Shown one piece after another: positions 48,756 through 61,500 of a DNA stretch of 64,000 nucleotides. The position numbers were made by a program, and so were the translations under genes. Within the stretch, counting starts at the first letter, position 1; the number at the start of each line of letters is the position of its first letter. The DNA comes from Mastigias papua (lineage: Eukaryota; Cnidaria; Scyphozoa; Rhizostomeae; Mastigiidae). Location of the stretch: NCBI GenBank assembly GCA_964019165.1, contig OZ025281.1:9608388-9672387 (forward strand), written 5' to 3'. Under the pieces are notes generated by a model that was not told the origin of the DNA, made no database searches, and was given only the letters and a program-made list of their open reading frames with translations.

Positions 48756-49875
48756 AAGTCTACAATTTACAGCTAATATAATCTACAAACGAAAATAAAA
48801 AATTTAATAACAACGCTAAGTTAAAGTTAAAATCAAAACATAATTATCCTACAAGCTTTAAAGCCGAAGTTTAAAAGCAAATAAAGAGAGCGCCTGCTGT
48901 GGAGGGCACCTATTCCCTCCATTGCAGTGTTGTAAGCTATGACGTCTTGAGCATGCTTCGTGATACCTCGAAGCTCCCCGTTTTATTTCAAGCCTCCCAC
49001 CATCTAAAACTCCAACTTTCCCAGCTACCCGCTTATTTCAGGCTCCATGTATAGTTTTTCAGAGACATTTTACCGATCTCCCGGGTATTCCAAGCTCCCC
49101 TACTATTCGAAACTCAAGAGTACATAAGCATGATACTCTAATGCATTGGATACCATTAGAAATCTTTAAAAATGAACTAATAACGATGGCTGTCTTGCGT
49201 GAATATTGCCTTATCCAAGCTGGAAATTCGGAAAATAAAGTAGCATAGTAAGAAAATGTCGCCTAGTCCAAACTTAAGCGAACAACAAAAACTTCTACAT
49301 TCTTGTCCATTTACAGATTTAAGATCAATGCTTTAAAGCATGTTCTATTAGTTTTGGATTTCCATTTGTCAGAGGGAAAGTCTTTTATAATCCTCTATTA
49401 TCACAGTGTTATAGTTTGGGAGCTATTATCACCTTTGACATATTTATATCATAATTGCATCATATTCACATTACAGGTGATTTAGTGGTATTTTGGGTGT
49501 GGTCATAGGGTGTGATCGTACGTTATGGTCTCCTCTAGTGAAGTTGAGAATGTCAGAAATTCTTCTGGATCAGCCCCTGGATCTATGTCTAACAAACTAT
49601 GGACCGATAGCATGCTCTAATATGTTTCCACTTTTCTCTTGCTGTAGCAAGTTAACAATTAAGCACCAATCAACCATAGAACAGCATCATGTCAAGCCAT
49701 CATCATGAATATATCTTAAGCCATCCATATTCACACAGTAAACATTTACCATTTGCTCAGTATCATACTACCAAATATATATGGTCAAGTAATTTCATTA
49801 TTTACATTGCTGTATCTCTTTCTCGATCCATTTACTAAACTACATCAATGACAAGTGCTGTTCTCGGCTTTTAAG
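48756..49875. other. Intergenic DNA and probable SPO11 upstream region
   Basis: AT-rich; no gene seen. It should contain the SPO11 promoter, but no specific site was identified. Confidence 0.45.
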
Positions 49876-50015
49876 ATGGCAAATTCGGAAATTCACTCAG
49901 ATTTTTGGCGGAAACTTACTGAACTAAAATGCGAATTGGAAGCAGCTGACGGTGCAAAGCAAATCCTCCAACATGACAACTCAAAGATATTTACAACACA
50001 GAAATCTATTACCAG
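49876..50015 (+). CDS. SPO11: SPO11 exon 1 (start codon)
   Basis: 140 nt from ATG ([20 protein letters not shown]) to ACCAG|gttttt. The first in-frame ATG, after TTAAG. The N-terminus is poorly conserved in this family, so the start is less certain than later exons. Confidence 0.75.
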
Positions 50016-53000
50016 GTTTTTGAATTGCTATTCTCTGCTTATTGCTTTCAATTCATTCAATTCTTTCAATTCACCCTTTTTATGATCACAGCGCAAAATA
50101 TATGACATAAGAGCATATAGGCATGAACAGATAACGAGGGCACACATTCTTTTTAGGTTTACTGCACCACTTTACAGTGGTACTCTACTGATAATCATGT
50201 CAGCCAACGAGCCATTGTACAGTTAAAATAGACATTATTGTATCTTCAATCACAAAAAAGAGAGAGGGAAAGGGAGAAATCAACATTATCAAAAATTCAT
50301 TCACTTGGAAAAAATTAACTGTTAAAGTCTATGCCTAAATACAATCTTGGATTACATTTACCTTTAAAAATAATCGTCTGCCGTTGAGTTCCCTAGTTTT
50401 CATTGTACACCATATAGTAAGTTATATAGTTTTGTCAATATACTTTTGTATAATTGTTTCATTTCTTATACTAAATTTGCATTGTTTTCTGTTGTTGCGA
50501 TTGTTACGACTTGCAATCTTCAATGGACTATTGCAGTATCTAGCTTGTATTATCATTCGTCAAGTAATTTTGAGCTGCTAAAAGAAATACCTAGTAGATT
50601 TTTATGTGCATGTAACTTTCCAATCTATAGTTAAGTTGAAAAGGAATGAAAATTGTTCTTCTTTACCTGATCATATATGTATCTTAAGGATATGCATCCA
50701 TGTAGGAGATCCTTTAACAAGATCATATTTCGTGATATAATCTTGTCTGATACAAAAGTTAATTTTTAGGTGAAGCCAGAATGACACTGGCAATAATGCA
50801 GTTTACCAGTGTTACCATATCCAATTCACGTAAAGAAGCTGGATTCAGTAATTCAGAAATTTATTTGATTAATAACATGAATTTATTACAAAAATTGCAG
50901 GGAATTTTCAGTTTACTATAGAGTTATTCTCTTACGAACTTCATAAAGTTTTTCTATTTGTTTACACAGGACTGAGGTACTGGAGCGAATGGAGCATGTT
51001 TTTGAAACATTGCTCAAAGACCTTGTGGCTGGAAAACCTATGAAGTTTTCCTTTAACAAAAGAGGAGATGCCAACAATACATGGTATTGTTTTCTCCAGC
51101 TTTTTTGAAATTTTTGCTACTTTGATGTTCCTATATTATAATCAGAAAGACAGAGTAAATCCATAATATAGTCCTTATATTGTAAGATAAGGACTAGTTA
51201 CATACATAGATTTTTCATACTCCGTGTGTCCGTTCTATCATTGTGTACAATAAGAAATTTGCAAGTGATACATGTAAATATGAATCGATTGCTGTGTGTC
51301 TTTTCTCCCTTTGGGTCCATTCTCATTGCTTGAATAGATTATAAGAAGGGGTTTGTTTTATTGCTATGCCATTGGTGACATGACTTTGACTGCTCGAATT
51401 AATGTACATCAGCTCGCTTGCAAAGCAAACCAGTTTTTACGATTCTCCCTTTCCCAAGCTGACTACGTATCTAACAAAATCTATCATTTCCAGGAAATAT
51501 TCTTTGATAAAAGTTGCATTCTCTTGACTACAATTTTAGCAGTTCATATTTAAGTTTTTCGTCGATATTCATTCACTTCAGGAGGTCATGATTAATGAAT
51601 CTCATCCAGCCAATGCAAAGGATTGTTATAGTCCAAGAAACTAACGAGACACAGATTTAACGATCATGAAATTAGCATGCTGGAAACTGCTGTTAATGCT
51701 TAATGTATATGAACTTTTAAAGGAAATTGGTTAACGTGAAACAGTAAATTAGAAAGCCATAGCTCATCGTGTAGTGTACAGTAAAGTGAGAACAAGCTGG
51801 TTGGATGCAATGCTCCTCCTCAACGACAAATATAAAATTTTGCATACTTTGGAGATTTTAAAGTTGCACACTATAAAATATAGTTTTAACATCATAATAT
51901 GTTAAAATTTGCATAGCAATTTATCATGCGATTAATTAGTTCACGCGAGTTATGAAAATTTACGGTAATTTTATTCCTCGGTAATTATGCGCAGTAAAAA
52001 TAGAAACTTTGAGATAGGTAATGGAATTTGTGTTAATCGTATTGAAAATTACATTATGTGCTAGGTTCAATGAGAGAGTTGGTATGCAGATGGAGGAGAA
52101 TGCCCAAATAACTACAGTTTCCATAGAAAATGAATCATCTCTAAGCAAATTTGGTAACTTTCAGTGCTACAACAAACTTCAATTCATTTAATCGCATTTA
52201 ATTGCATTTCATAGCTTGTCACTGCAAGTCAGTTAGAAATCTTTTAACAACCTTAAGTGCACAATACAAAACTTTCCTGTTATAACCTAATTACAAGACG
52301 AGCTTATTACATAAATAGTAGAAAGATAGAATAACTTAAATACAGATGAGAATGAAAGGAAAATATTTTGTATTGACAGAATATTTTCATATGCTCATAG
52401 TCAATTTACAATAAAAACTAATGCAAACGTGCCACAGGGAGCATGGAACTACATTGCAAACCTGTGGCATGTAAAAATTAAATTAAGTTGAGGTCAGTGT
52501 CAAAATGGGTGCCATGCGAAACAGAGTAATGAATTTCATAAGTTCGGTTATGCATGAGTAATGCACAGCCTTAGGTTTGGAATTGACAGATGAATTATGT
52601 AGCAGCTTTGCTAATCTAATGCTGTCCCGGCCTAGTTGAATAGCATGCTAATTGTAGACTTCATCACTATCAACACTTCTTTCATTATTACTATCATAAT
52701 TTTGATACATTATCATAAGTTATATTATAATCATCGTCATTATTGTTGTCATGGAAATAACTACCAGTGTCACCATACTCATCACCGTATCACTTTTATG
52801 CATTGATTATGATTTCAGCTATCATGCTACGAGTTTTATCCCACTGCTATCAACTTCTTCATTCAAATAATTACTCAACAAAAAGGTAAGTGCATCTTTC
52901 TTCCTCATCGTCATTTCACTTTAATGTTTCTACCTCTTTTCCTTAAAGTGGATTTTTTCTTTACAGGAACAAATTTTTTAAGACCACTGAGGCTAGACTT

Positions 53001-54788
53001 ATATAAAAAGAAAAACACTGCTAGAATACGCTTAGCCTAAGGTGTGAATTTTCAAAAGCACTAGTCTACGAATAGCCTTTTGGAAACAAATTCTGATTGT
53101 TAATACACATCAGCATTCGTTGCTTCATTTTTCCTAGTAGCCATTGGCCCCGGCGGATGTCATAGAAAATATATACTGCATATAGTGTCACAAGTTTGCA
53201 AACTCTCTCGCTTGAATAGGAACAATATCAAGAACTTATAATTCTACAGTTATAAAAAAAACTATAGAGCACGTGGAAAAGTAGTCTAGTTCTTATAAAG
53301 TAAGAGTATGGATTCTCTATGTTATAAAACTCTATACCTCAGAGCTCAATTGTATCTACATTGCATGAATAGTTTGATATATATGTATTTATCAAAGTTA
53401 GTCTTTTAAATTTGATAATTCACGTTAAGTAGCCTCTATTTTTTAAAGGCTGCAGTTCTTCTAGCATTGACGTTAATTCCTTTCATGCCAATTTCATCAT
53501 CGTTAATTTTGTGCGTGTTTGATTTCCAGTAGCAAATTAGTGTTGTTAACCTTTGACGTCTTGGCATAAGTCATATCTCATTAGGTTTTTACACTCCTTT
53601 GCAGGGATCTCTTTTATGCAGATAAAGTACTGTTTGGAACTCAACAAGTTGTTGATGAGGTGTTCAATGATTTAGCCTGTATGCTGCAGATCCCGAGAAG
53701 TTCTCTTCATGTGGTAAAGCATTATTATTGTAATAAACACAACCAAAACTAATTATAGAAGATTAAATTTTTGAGACATGCAGTATGTGGGAAGGGAAAT
53801 TAAAAATTTGAAGTCAGCCCTTATTGAGATTGTTCAAAACCGAAAATACTTACGTCAGCTACCTGATGAGTATAAGTTTTTGACCTGTGCCTGTCTCAAT
53901 CGCAACTATCAGGCATGAAAGAATGGCCTGAGGGCACAGGCTAGATTACCAACAAGGTGGTTCATAGACAAGAAATTAAACTATATGTAAAGAGGACTGT
54001 ATATTAAATCGTTCCAAATGAGAAAGTAGATAAGAATAGTTCTAATAAGAATGAATACAAGGAGTGGATGTCACCTCGGTTTCAGAGTATATACATATGA
54101 TGTCTCTTAACTGCTGCAAGTATGTCCTTCAACGAATTTGATATGCTCGTAAACGATACGAGTGTCCTTCAAACGAAATGAGTGTTCTTCAACAAAATGA
54201 GTGTCCTCCAACTGTAGAATTTCCTCCAAACGAGATAAGTTGTTCCTTTAACGATATGAGCTATCCTTCGACAAATTGAGTGTCCCTTTAAAACTATATC
54301 AGTTCGAAATGGCGTCTGAACGTAACGAGAATTCACTCCAACTGAGGTGACAAGAAATACTTAGCCAAAAGTTAAAGAGAAAGAGATCAGGGGCTTGGAG
54401 GCCAATGGGTCACGTTTTTCCACAATGAGCACTGATCATCAAATTGCAATGAGACCGACAATACAAAGCACTTTTGGACGAGACTCACCCATTCCTCTCA
54501 TATTCATCCCTGGTTAGCAATACCTTATTCGGCAACAGTTTCTCAATAAGTCCTTTCGGCCATTGCTTTGTATGCTTTTAGTACTTGAAATATACTTTTC
54601 AGTCGTTTAAAATCCAGAGTGATCCAGAATGTAACGGCTAAACTGCTCTAAGAACGAAGAGGACATCGCTATCAGGAAGATTGTAAAGGACATTATCATC
54701 ATCATCATCCATATTTGCATAATAATAATAATAATAATAATCATCATCATCATTATCTTCATCATCATCATCATCATCATCATCATCG

Positions 54789-54880
<92 letters not shown>

Positions 54881-54881
54881 G

Positions 54882-54928
<47 letters not shown>

Positions 54929-54941
54929 GTCATCGTCATCG

Positions 54942-54972
<31 letters not shown>

Positions 54973-57016
54973 TATCATCATCATCATCATCATCATCATC
55001 GTCATCATCATCATCATCATCATCATCATCGTCATCATCATCATCATCATCATCGTCATCATCATCATCATCATCATCATCATCTTCTTCTTCTTCTTCT
55101 TCTTCTTCTTCTCCTTCTCGTTACGCCCCTCACGGGACCTCAGACTGACCCTGGAGTCAGTGGACAGCGTATCAATTGTTTAAAAGAGGTGATTGAGTCG
55201 GCTACACTCAATCCACTCTGTTGCCCCAACAGTTACTTGGCAGAACTGTAGTCTGATCTGCTGAGCCTGTTGGTCATCGCTGGGGCCAGGTTGGACAGTT
55301 TGCCACAAGTCATCAACAACTGCCCCAATTCTGAATCTCTACAAAATGACTCGCTATCAACTTAAAGGGCAGTGTCTCTTTGTGCCCGCCCACCACCACG
55401 AGGAGGCCTCCAACCATGGGTGGGCCATCATCACCATTATCATCATGATCATGATCATCATGATCAGCATCATCATCATTATCATCATCATCATTATCAT
55501 CATCATCATTATCATCATCGTCATCATCATCATCATCATCATAAACCTTTCCTACCATTCTTATCATTATCACGATGCCTGATCTAGTTCGGAAGTTCGT
55601 ATCCGGACTGGGCATCATACCGAGGAGAAGAAACAAAAAAAAAGTTTAAAACGATAACGAGGCGCGACAGGTTGCGGTCCGACTGGCATCACTGACAATG
55701 GTCAAACTTTGGTGTGAAACAGTCGAAGCTGATGTATAATGTTTGAATAGAATCAATACGTTGATTCTATTCAAGTTTTAAAGTTAAAGCGATCTTGAAC
55801 ACGTGAAAGTCATCTAACTTTGGAAATATTTAACTCTTTCATTGAAAATTACATGTTTATAATTGAGGTATACAAATGAGAGACAAATTAATATTTGAAG
55901 CATACACATCTTTTCAATTGCTATCGATGAAGACAAGTTCTCAAACAAAGAGTTATGGACGAAATTTTTAAAAATCAATAAAAGAGTAACAATGATTTAA
56001 TTTACCGATATCATTTGCAGGGGGCAAAATAAGGTTAACTGGTCTCAACAGTAAATCTTCACTACAACACAACTATTTAGTTTATTACTTATATTACATT
56101 TGTATAAGTAAAGTTTATCCCAAAATAGACGTCAGATTATTTGCCTCACAACTTGGCTAGATGTCACCCTTAGGTAGATATCCTTGATAGAACTAATTCT
56201 TGGGTAGATATCCCTGGATAGCTGTCTGTGACAAGTAATTTGTAGATATGTCTTTTTCTTTACAGTTCGCATCTCCTAAAGGTAAGAATGTTTTTATGAT
56301 ATTTCATTTTCTATTAAGGGCAATTTCATTTGAGAAGGAAGCTTGAAATCTCAATGGTAAATAATCTTTAACTGTATTGGTGAAATTCGCTCTCAAGCGA
56401 GATACTCAGGAAAATAGACACATAAGGCCACTTAATGTTGGTGGTCGCATTTGCCACTGAATTAAGACTTATTCATTTACACTGAACTTTTTGAGAGTAC
56501 ATAAAATAAGAACTAAGCAACAAACAGTTTCCTTTCCGTGTTTGCAGTTGATTTAAATTTTATTTCCAGTAATGTGTTGGATGGTTTGCATTATGTCAGC
56601 TGCTTACTGTCTACCCTTATAGGCTGCATCAAAGGGAATCTCATTTTTAAGGATGAAGATGGACACTCGATTGACTGTAGTCTAAGCACAATGGTACACT
56701 GACTCTTTCTTATACTTCTTTGAATATCAATCTGTTTTGAACTCTTTGACCTCGTGTTCTTAATCTCAAACCCATATTGATCATGACATCAGAACAAGGA
56801 CTGAACCCCTAGCTATTATTAAATAGTGGGATGGCGAGATGTACAATCATATAGTTGTGCTACACAACTTGCACAATCCTCTTGTTTACTGTGACTAGTT
56901 TGCCCACCCGATATCAATTCATTGACTGATATATTGTACAATCAAGTTGTCCTTTTCAGGGAGTAATGGTTCCTGCTCAAGTTGATGCTGTTCATGGTAT
57001 CCTTTAGCAAACAATT

Positions 57017-57069
<53 letters not shown>

Positions 57070-58455
57070 AGGTAGAATTATATCTGATTATATAGTGGAA
57101 CTTGAAAGTATGCGAAAGTTTGGAAAATTGCTCCCTCCAACTAAAGACCCTCTCCCCCTGTACCATCGAACACTTAAAATGCAAACATATTCTTACTTAA
57201 GCTATTAGAAAAATAGAAAATTTGACGTAAGACAACTTGTAGCAGCAAAGTTAATAGTGATGCTGAATTTGGAAAGCGCAGCTTCTGTATGAACTTTAAG
57301 ACGACAACGACGACAAAAAGTCCGCATTTGTGCTAGAATTATTTGACACTTCAGCTCTAATTAATTGAGAAAATGGACGATTTCATGATATTAACCTTTT
57401 TCGATATAACTCATTATGACATAACCGATTGTTTTGTCTTATAGACGTTTCGACTCAGACTTGGATCATCGTCAGTGTGATCAAATGGGAATGGTACCAT
57501 AAATTCATAAAACAGGGAAATCGAAATCACATGATGTGAAGGGAAGTATAAGGAAGCGCGTAGGGAAAAATATTGCATCATGAAAAGAGAGTAAGCAAAT
57601 TATAGAAACAAAGAGATGTGGGAAAAGTAGCTAGAAGAGTACCAGGGCAAAAGAGGATTGCTGAGAGTTAAGCATAGGCCTATCCTTTTGGATAATGAAG
57701 TTTTCGTGCATGAGAAAGTCAAAAGTGTTATCAGTTCTACTAACTATATGCAAGTCATCTAGAGACGCAGAATGACCTGTCTGTTTAATGTGATCCCCGA
57801 TTGACAATGGGTTGGGGTTGGCCAGTTTACTTTCACTTTTGTTAATACCCAAGTGCTCATTACAGCGACTCAATAAAGTCTTAAAAGTCTTTCCATAGTA
57901 AGTGATATTGTACACGAAAACCTATGTTAGTTATTACCTTATTTGATCATACTGACGAATATTCAAGTCTCATTCGAAAAGTCTTTAAGATAAACAATCG
58001 GTTATGTAGTAATGGGTTGTGTCGAAATAGGTTAATTTTATTGTGTAGTCGCTTTTCTCAGTTAATTAGAGCTGAAGTGTCAAGTAATTATAGCACAAAT
58101 GCTGACTTTTTTGTCGTCGTACTCATCTTGAATTGAATAGTGATAATCATTCGATAAGTATGAGTTCTCAGTGCTGAATGGAGGGAAAGACATTTAAAAT
58201 CTGAGATTCAGAACATCTGCCTGACTTGCCTCCGCCTACTCAACTCTGATTTCGTGCCTTAATGAGACACAATGAACCAGAATTTTATGAACAGACTTGA
58301 TATTGCTCAATGAAACAGAGTGTTTGGTATAATTCCTTTGTAATTTCACTCTACTGTTTCGTTATTGGTTTACAAGAAATCTCTCATCATTCTACCAACA
58401 TTAAATCGTAAAAGGAATACAAAATTCAGCCAGCTAGTCAGCTAGTTAGCCAGCG

Positions 58456-58525
<70 letters not shown>

Positions 58526-61500
58526 CTAGCCAGCCAGCAAGCGATCCAGCCAGCCAGTCTTCTTCAACTAAATCCAAATGAATCACACTTGATGTTATAC
58601 CTTAATAGAGGCACAGATATGTATTCAAATGCAAGATATGTATTGTTGGTTGAGAAAGAAGCATCATTTCAGAAACTAAATGATGACAACATTTTGGCTA
58701 AATTGGGTCCATGCATCATGATTACGGTTGAACAAAATTATTTCATTTTACTGCTTATTCGTTGCACTCAATGATTCTAGATTTCATCACTGTCATATTA
58801 AATAAAGCTACTGATAGAAATGAATTAAACTAATAATGAAAACAATAATGGTTATTATAATATGTATGTTAATCATCACTATCACAACAATAATTATGAT
58901 CATCTTCAAGATCAGTGTTACTTTTAGCAGCATTGTTATTTTCGTAATTTCCATTACTATCATCAAATGTATTTTCTGTTTTATTATTTATCAAGCATAG
59001 ACCATATCTATTTTATGTACCTTAATTCATAAACTTTTACTAGAGTTTAAAGTTCGCGCATATAAAGTTACGCACATTTGATTGTAGTGTACACCATAAT
59101 GGGAAAAATAGTATAAAACATTTTAAGGACTATACGAGAATAGAGTAGAGGACTATAAGAGGAGTCACAGTAACACTGATAGTAAATAAAGGCACCTCAA
59201 ACACTGAAAATTTGTGAAAATGAAGAATTTGTCATAAGATTGTTTGCTCGAGCCAGACCGTATTGTGAAACCTGAGAATAGTGAGGTAGATGAATTTAAT
59301 AACAATGACTTCTTCAGTGCTGATGAACTTCTTCACGTTATACGGAGCCAATGCAAGAAGAAGAAAATATGATAGAGGAAAGATTATAGCACCCATTGAT
59401 ACTGCGATAACAAATTAACACTTGGGATTACGTGTCGTTCTCGAAAGGACGTCAAATCATTCCTCTCATTTTTCCACTTTTGCGTAATCTAATTTTCGCA
59501 TACCATCTGGAAGGCAATATTACGTTTACATCAAACTTTAGCACTGCAAAACGCACGAGATTTAAGTATTCGCTAAACCAATTGTTTGCGCAGTAGCTCA
59601 GCGCGAAAAGTAGATGTGTGTGAAAGTTTCATGATTTAAGGTCTGCAATTTGTATGTGCCTATTAGCTCATACTTCTTAATCTTCACATAGTTGTCATGC
59701 AAATGCACTTCATGTTCCTAAATTATCATTGAAAAATGCATTGTTTTCTTCATTTGTAGGCCAAAGGGTTCCCTGACGTAAATACAAGACTTTTTCTCAA
59801 AAAGATTTGGGAGAACCTCAGAATTCCAATCCTTACCTTAGTTGATGCTGATCCTCACGGTACTGCCTATTTTGCACCTTTTTTATCGCTGCTTTATGCC
59901 CAGAGTATAACAATTTTTGCTCTGCAGAGTAATTTCTTTCCTAAAAGAAGTGGGAAAACATTATATTAACAATGTAAGTTGCAACACTATAGAGGAGTTA
60001 TTTATTGAAGTGACTAATTATTTAGTAAACTTGAATCAATATCTTGCTAACACATCAAAAATTAATACTTGATAGAGTGTTGGGCTAGCTTTATCTGCTG
60101 GCTTAGACACACAACATTTTTTGATGAGATAGGATGATTTCATTTAGAAGTCAATAAATAAATCTTGATCGACCTCAGGTTATATACTGTTGATTCTATT
60201 TGACTACCATAAGAAGTTTGTTACTAAACAGTTGACCCCGTTGGAATTCCATGACATTTCATTGATTCGTTCATTCATCCATTCATTCATTCATTCATCC
60301 ATTCATTCATTCATTCATTTATCTATCCATTTAATGATTAAACTTGATTGCTCTCATGAAGCATCTGTTTCAATTCAGATTTTATGTATTCTCTAATGTT
60401 CACTATCTTTGGTAAACAAGATGCTTTTAAATTTGAGTCTAGTTTCATAAATGACTTATAGCATAGAGAAAACAGACTTCAATTTTATTAACATTTAGAA
60501 GTATGTCTGTTCAATTTGACCTCTTGCTTAAGAAATAAACGACGAGAAATACCTTTACTCTATTACAACGTTTCCCATCCTAAGTGTCCTGATATAGTGT
60601 ACTTTGAACTATAGATCATTGTTATGATTAATTTATACCATATATGACTCATTTCTATTACTATTGGCATTAGGAATAGAGATAATGTGTGTCTACCGGT
60701 ATGGATCAAAGGTATCAACATTACTTATAATTGTTTAACAACTTACGTATATCAATGTGCTTCGAGTTCTAAAACAACTTGTGTCAAAATCTCAGTATTT
60801 ATGCATTAGTGGTGAAATTTCAATAACAATGATGAGTAAAGGTAATTCTTATTGAATGAAATGCAAGCTGCCGTTTTAGAACTCATGTCATTTCCATTGT
60901 AAGTAAATTTAGGCCCGCTTCAGCCTGGCATTTTATTGAGAAATTGCTTAAATTATCTGTCTCTCTTTCATCTATTATTCATCGCAAGTCAATGACCTAT
61001 GATGCTGAGAACCTCACGTGTCCTTCGATTCGATGGATTGGGGTACTTCCAAGTGACATTCAAAAGTATGTACTTTTATTGTTCTCAGCATGTTTCTTTT
61101 ATGAAGTTAGTGCACAATAGTACTTGATCAAACTAATCATATGTGTCGGTCTCATGCAGGATTGACCAACCATCTATGAACACATCGGTTCTAAAGATGC
61201 ATAAGATCAGAGAAACATGCACTTATATCACCAATATAATCTTGAACTATGCAGGAAGCAAGTCAATGAGGTTTTCGATACGCTCTATGTTAAAACTGAC
61301 TATCAATCTCTGTATCAAAAATTCAAGTAGGAGTGTTTACCACATTCGTCTTTGTTTCAAACACTTGATGTTCCAGTAAACTACTGCCTTCTACTTGTGC
61401 TTAGCACTACCACATAAAAGCTTTGTTAACAAGCTTCTGCAATTAAACTTTGGACAAAGGCATTCGCATAATCATTTTTGCTGTCCTCGTTCATAACAGA

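Noticed and set aside
54607..55251. Poly-Met and poly-His open frames
   Set aside because: Translations of the ATC trinucleotide array.
57924..58136. 70-codon plus-strand frame next to the Penelope piece
   Set aside because: No family signature; intron sequence of SPO11.
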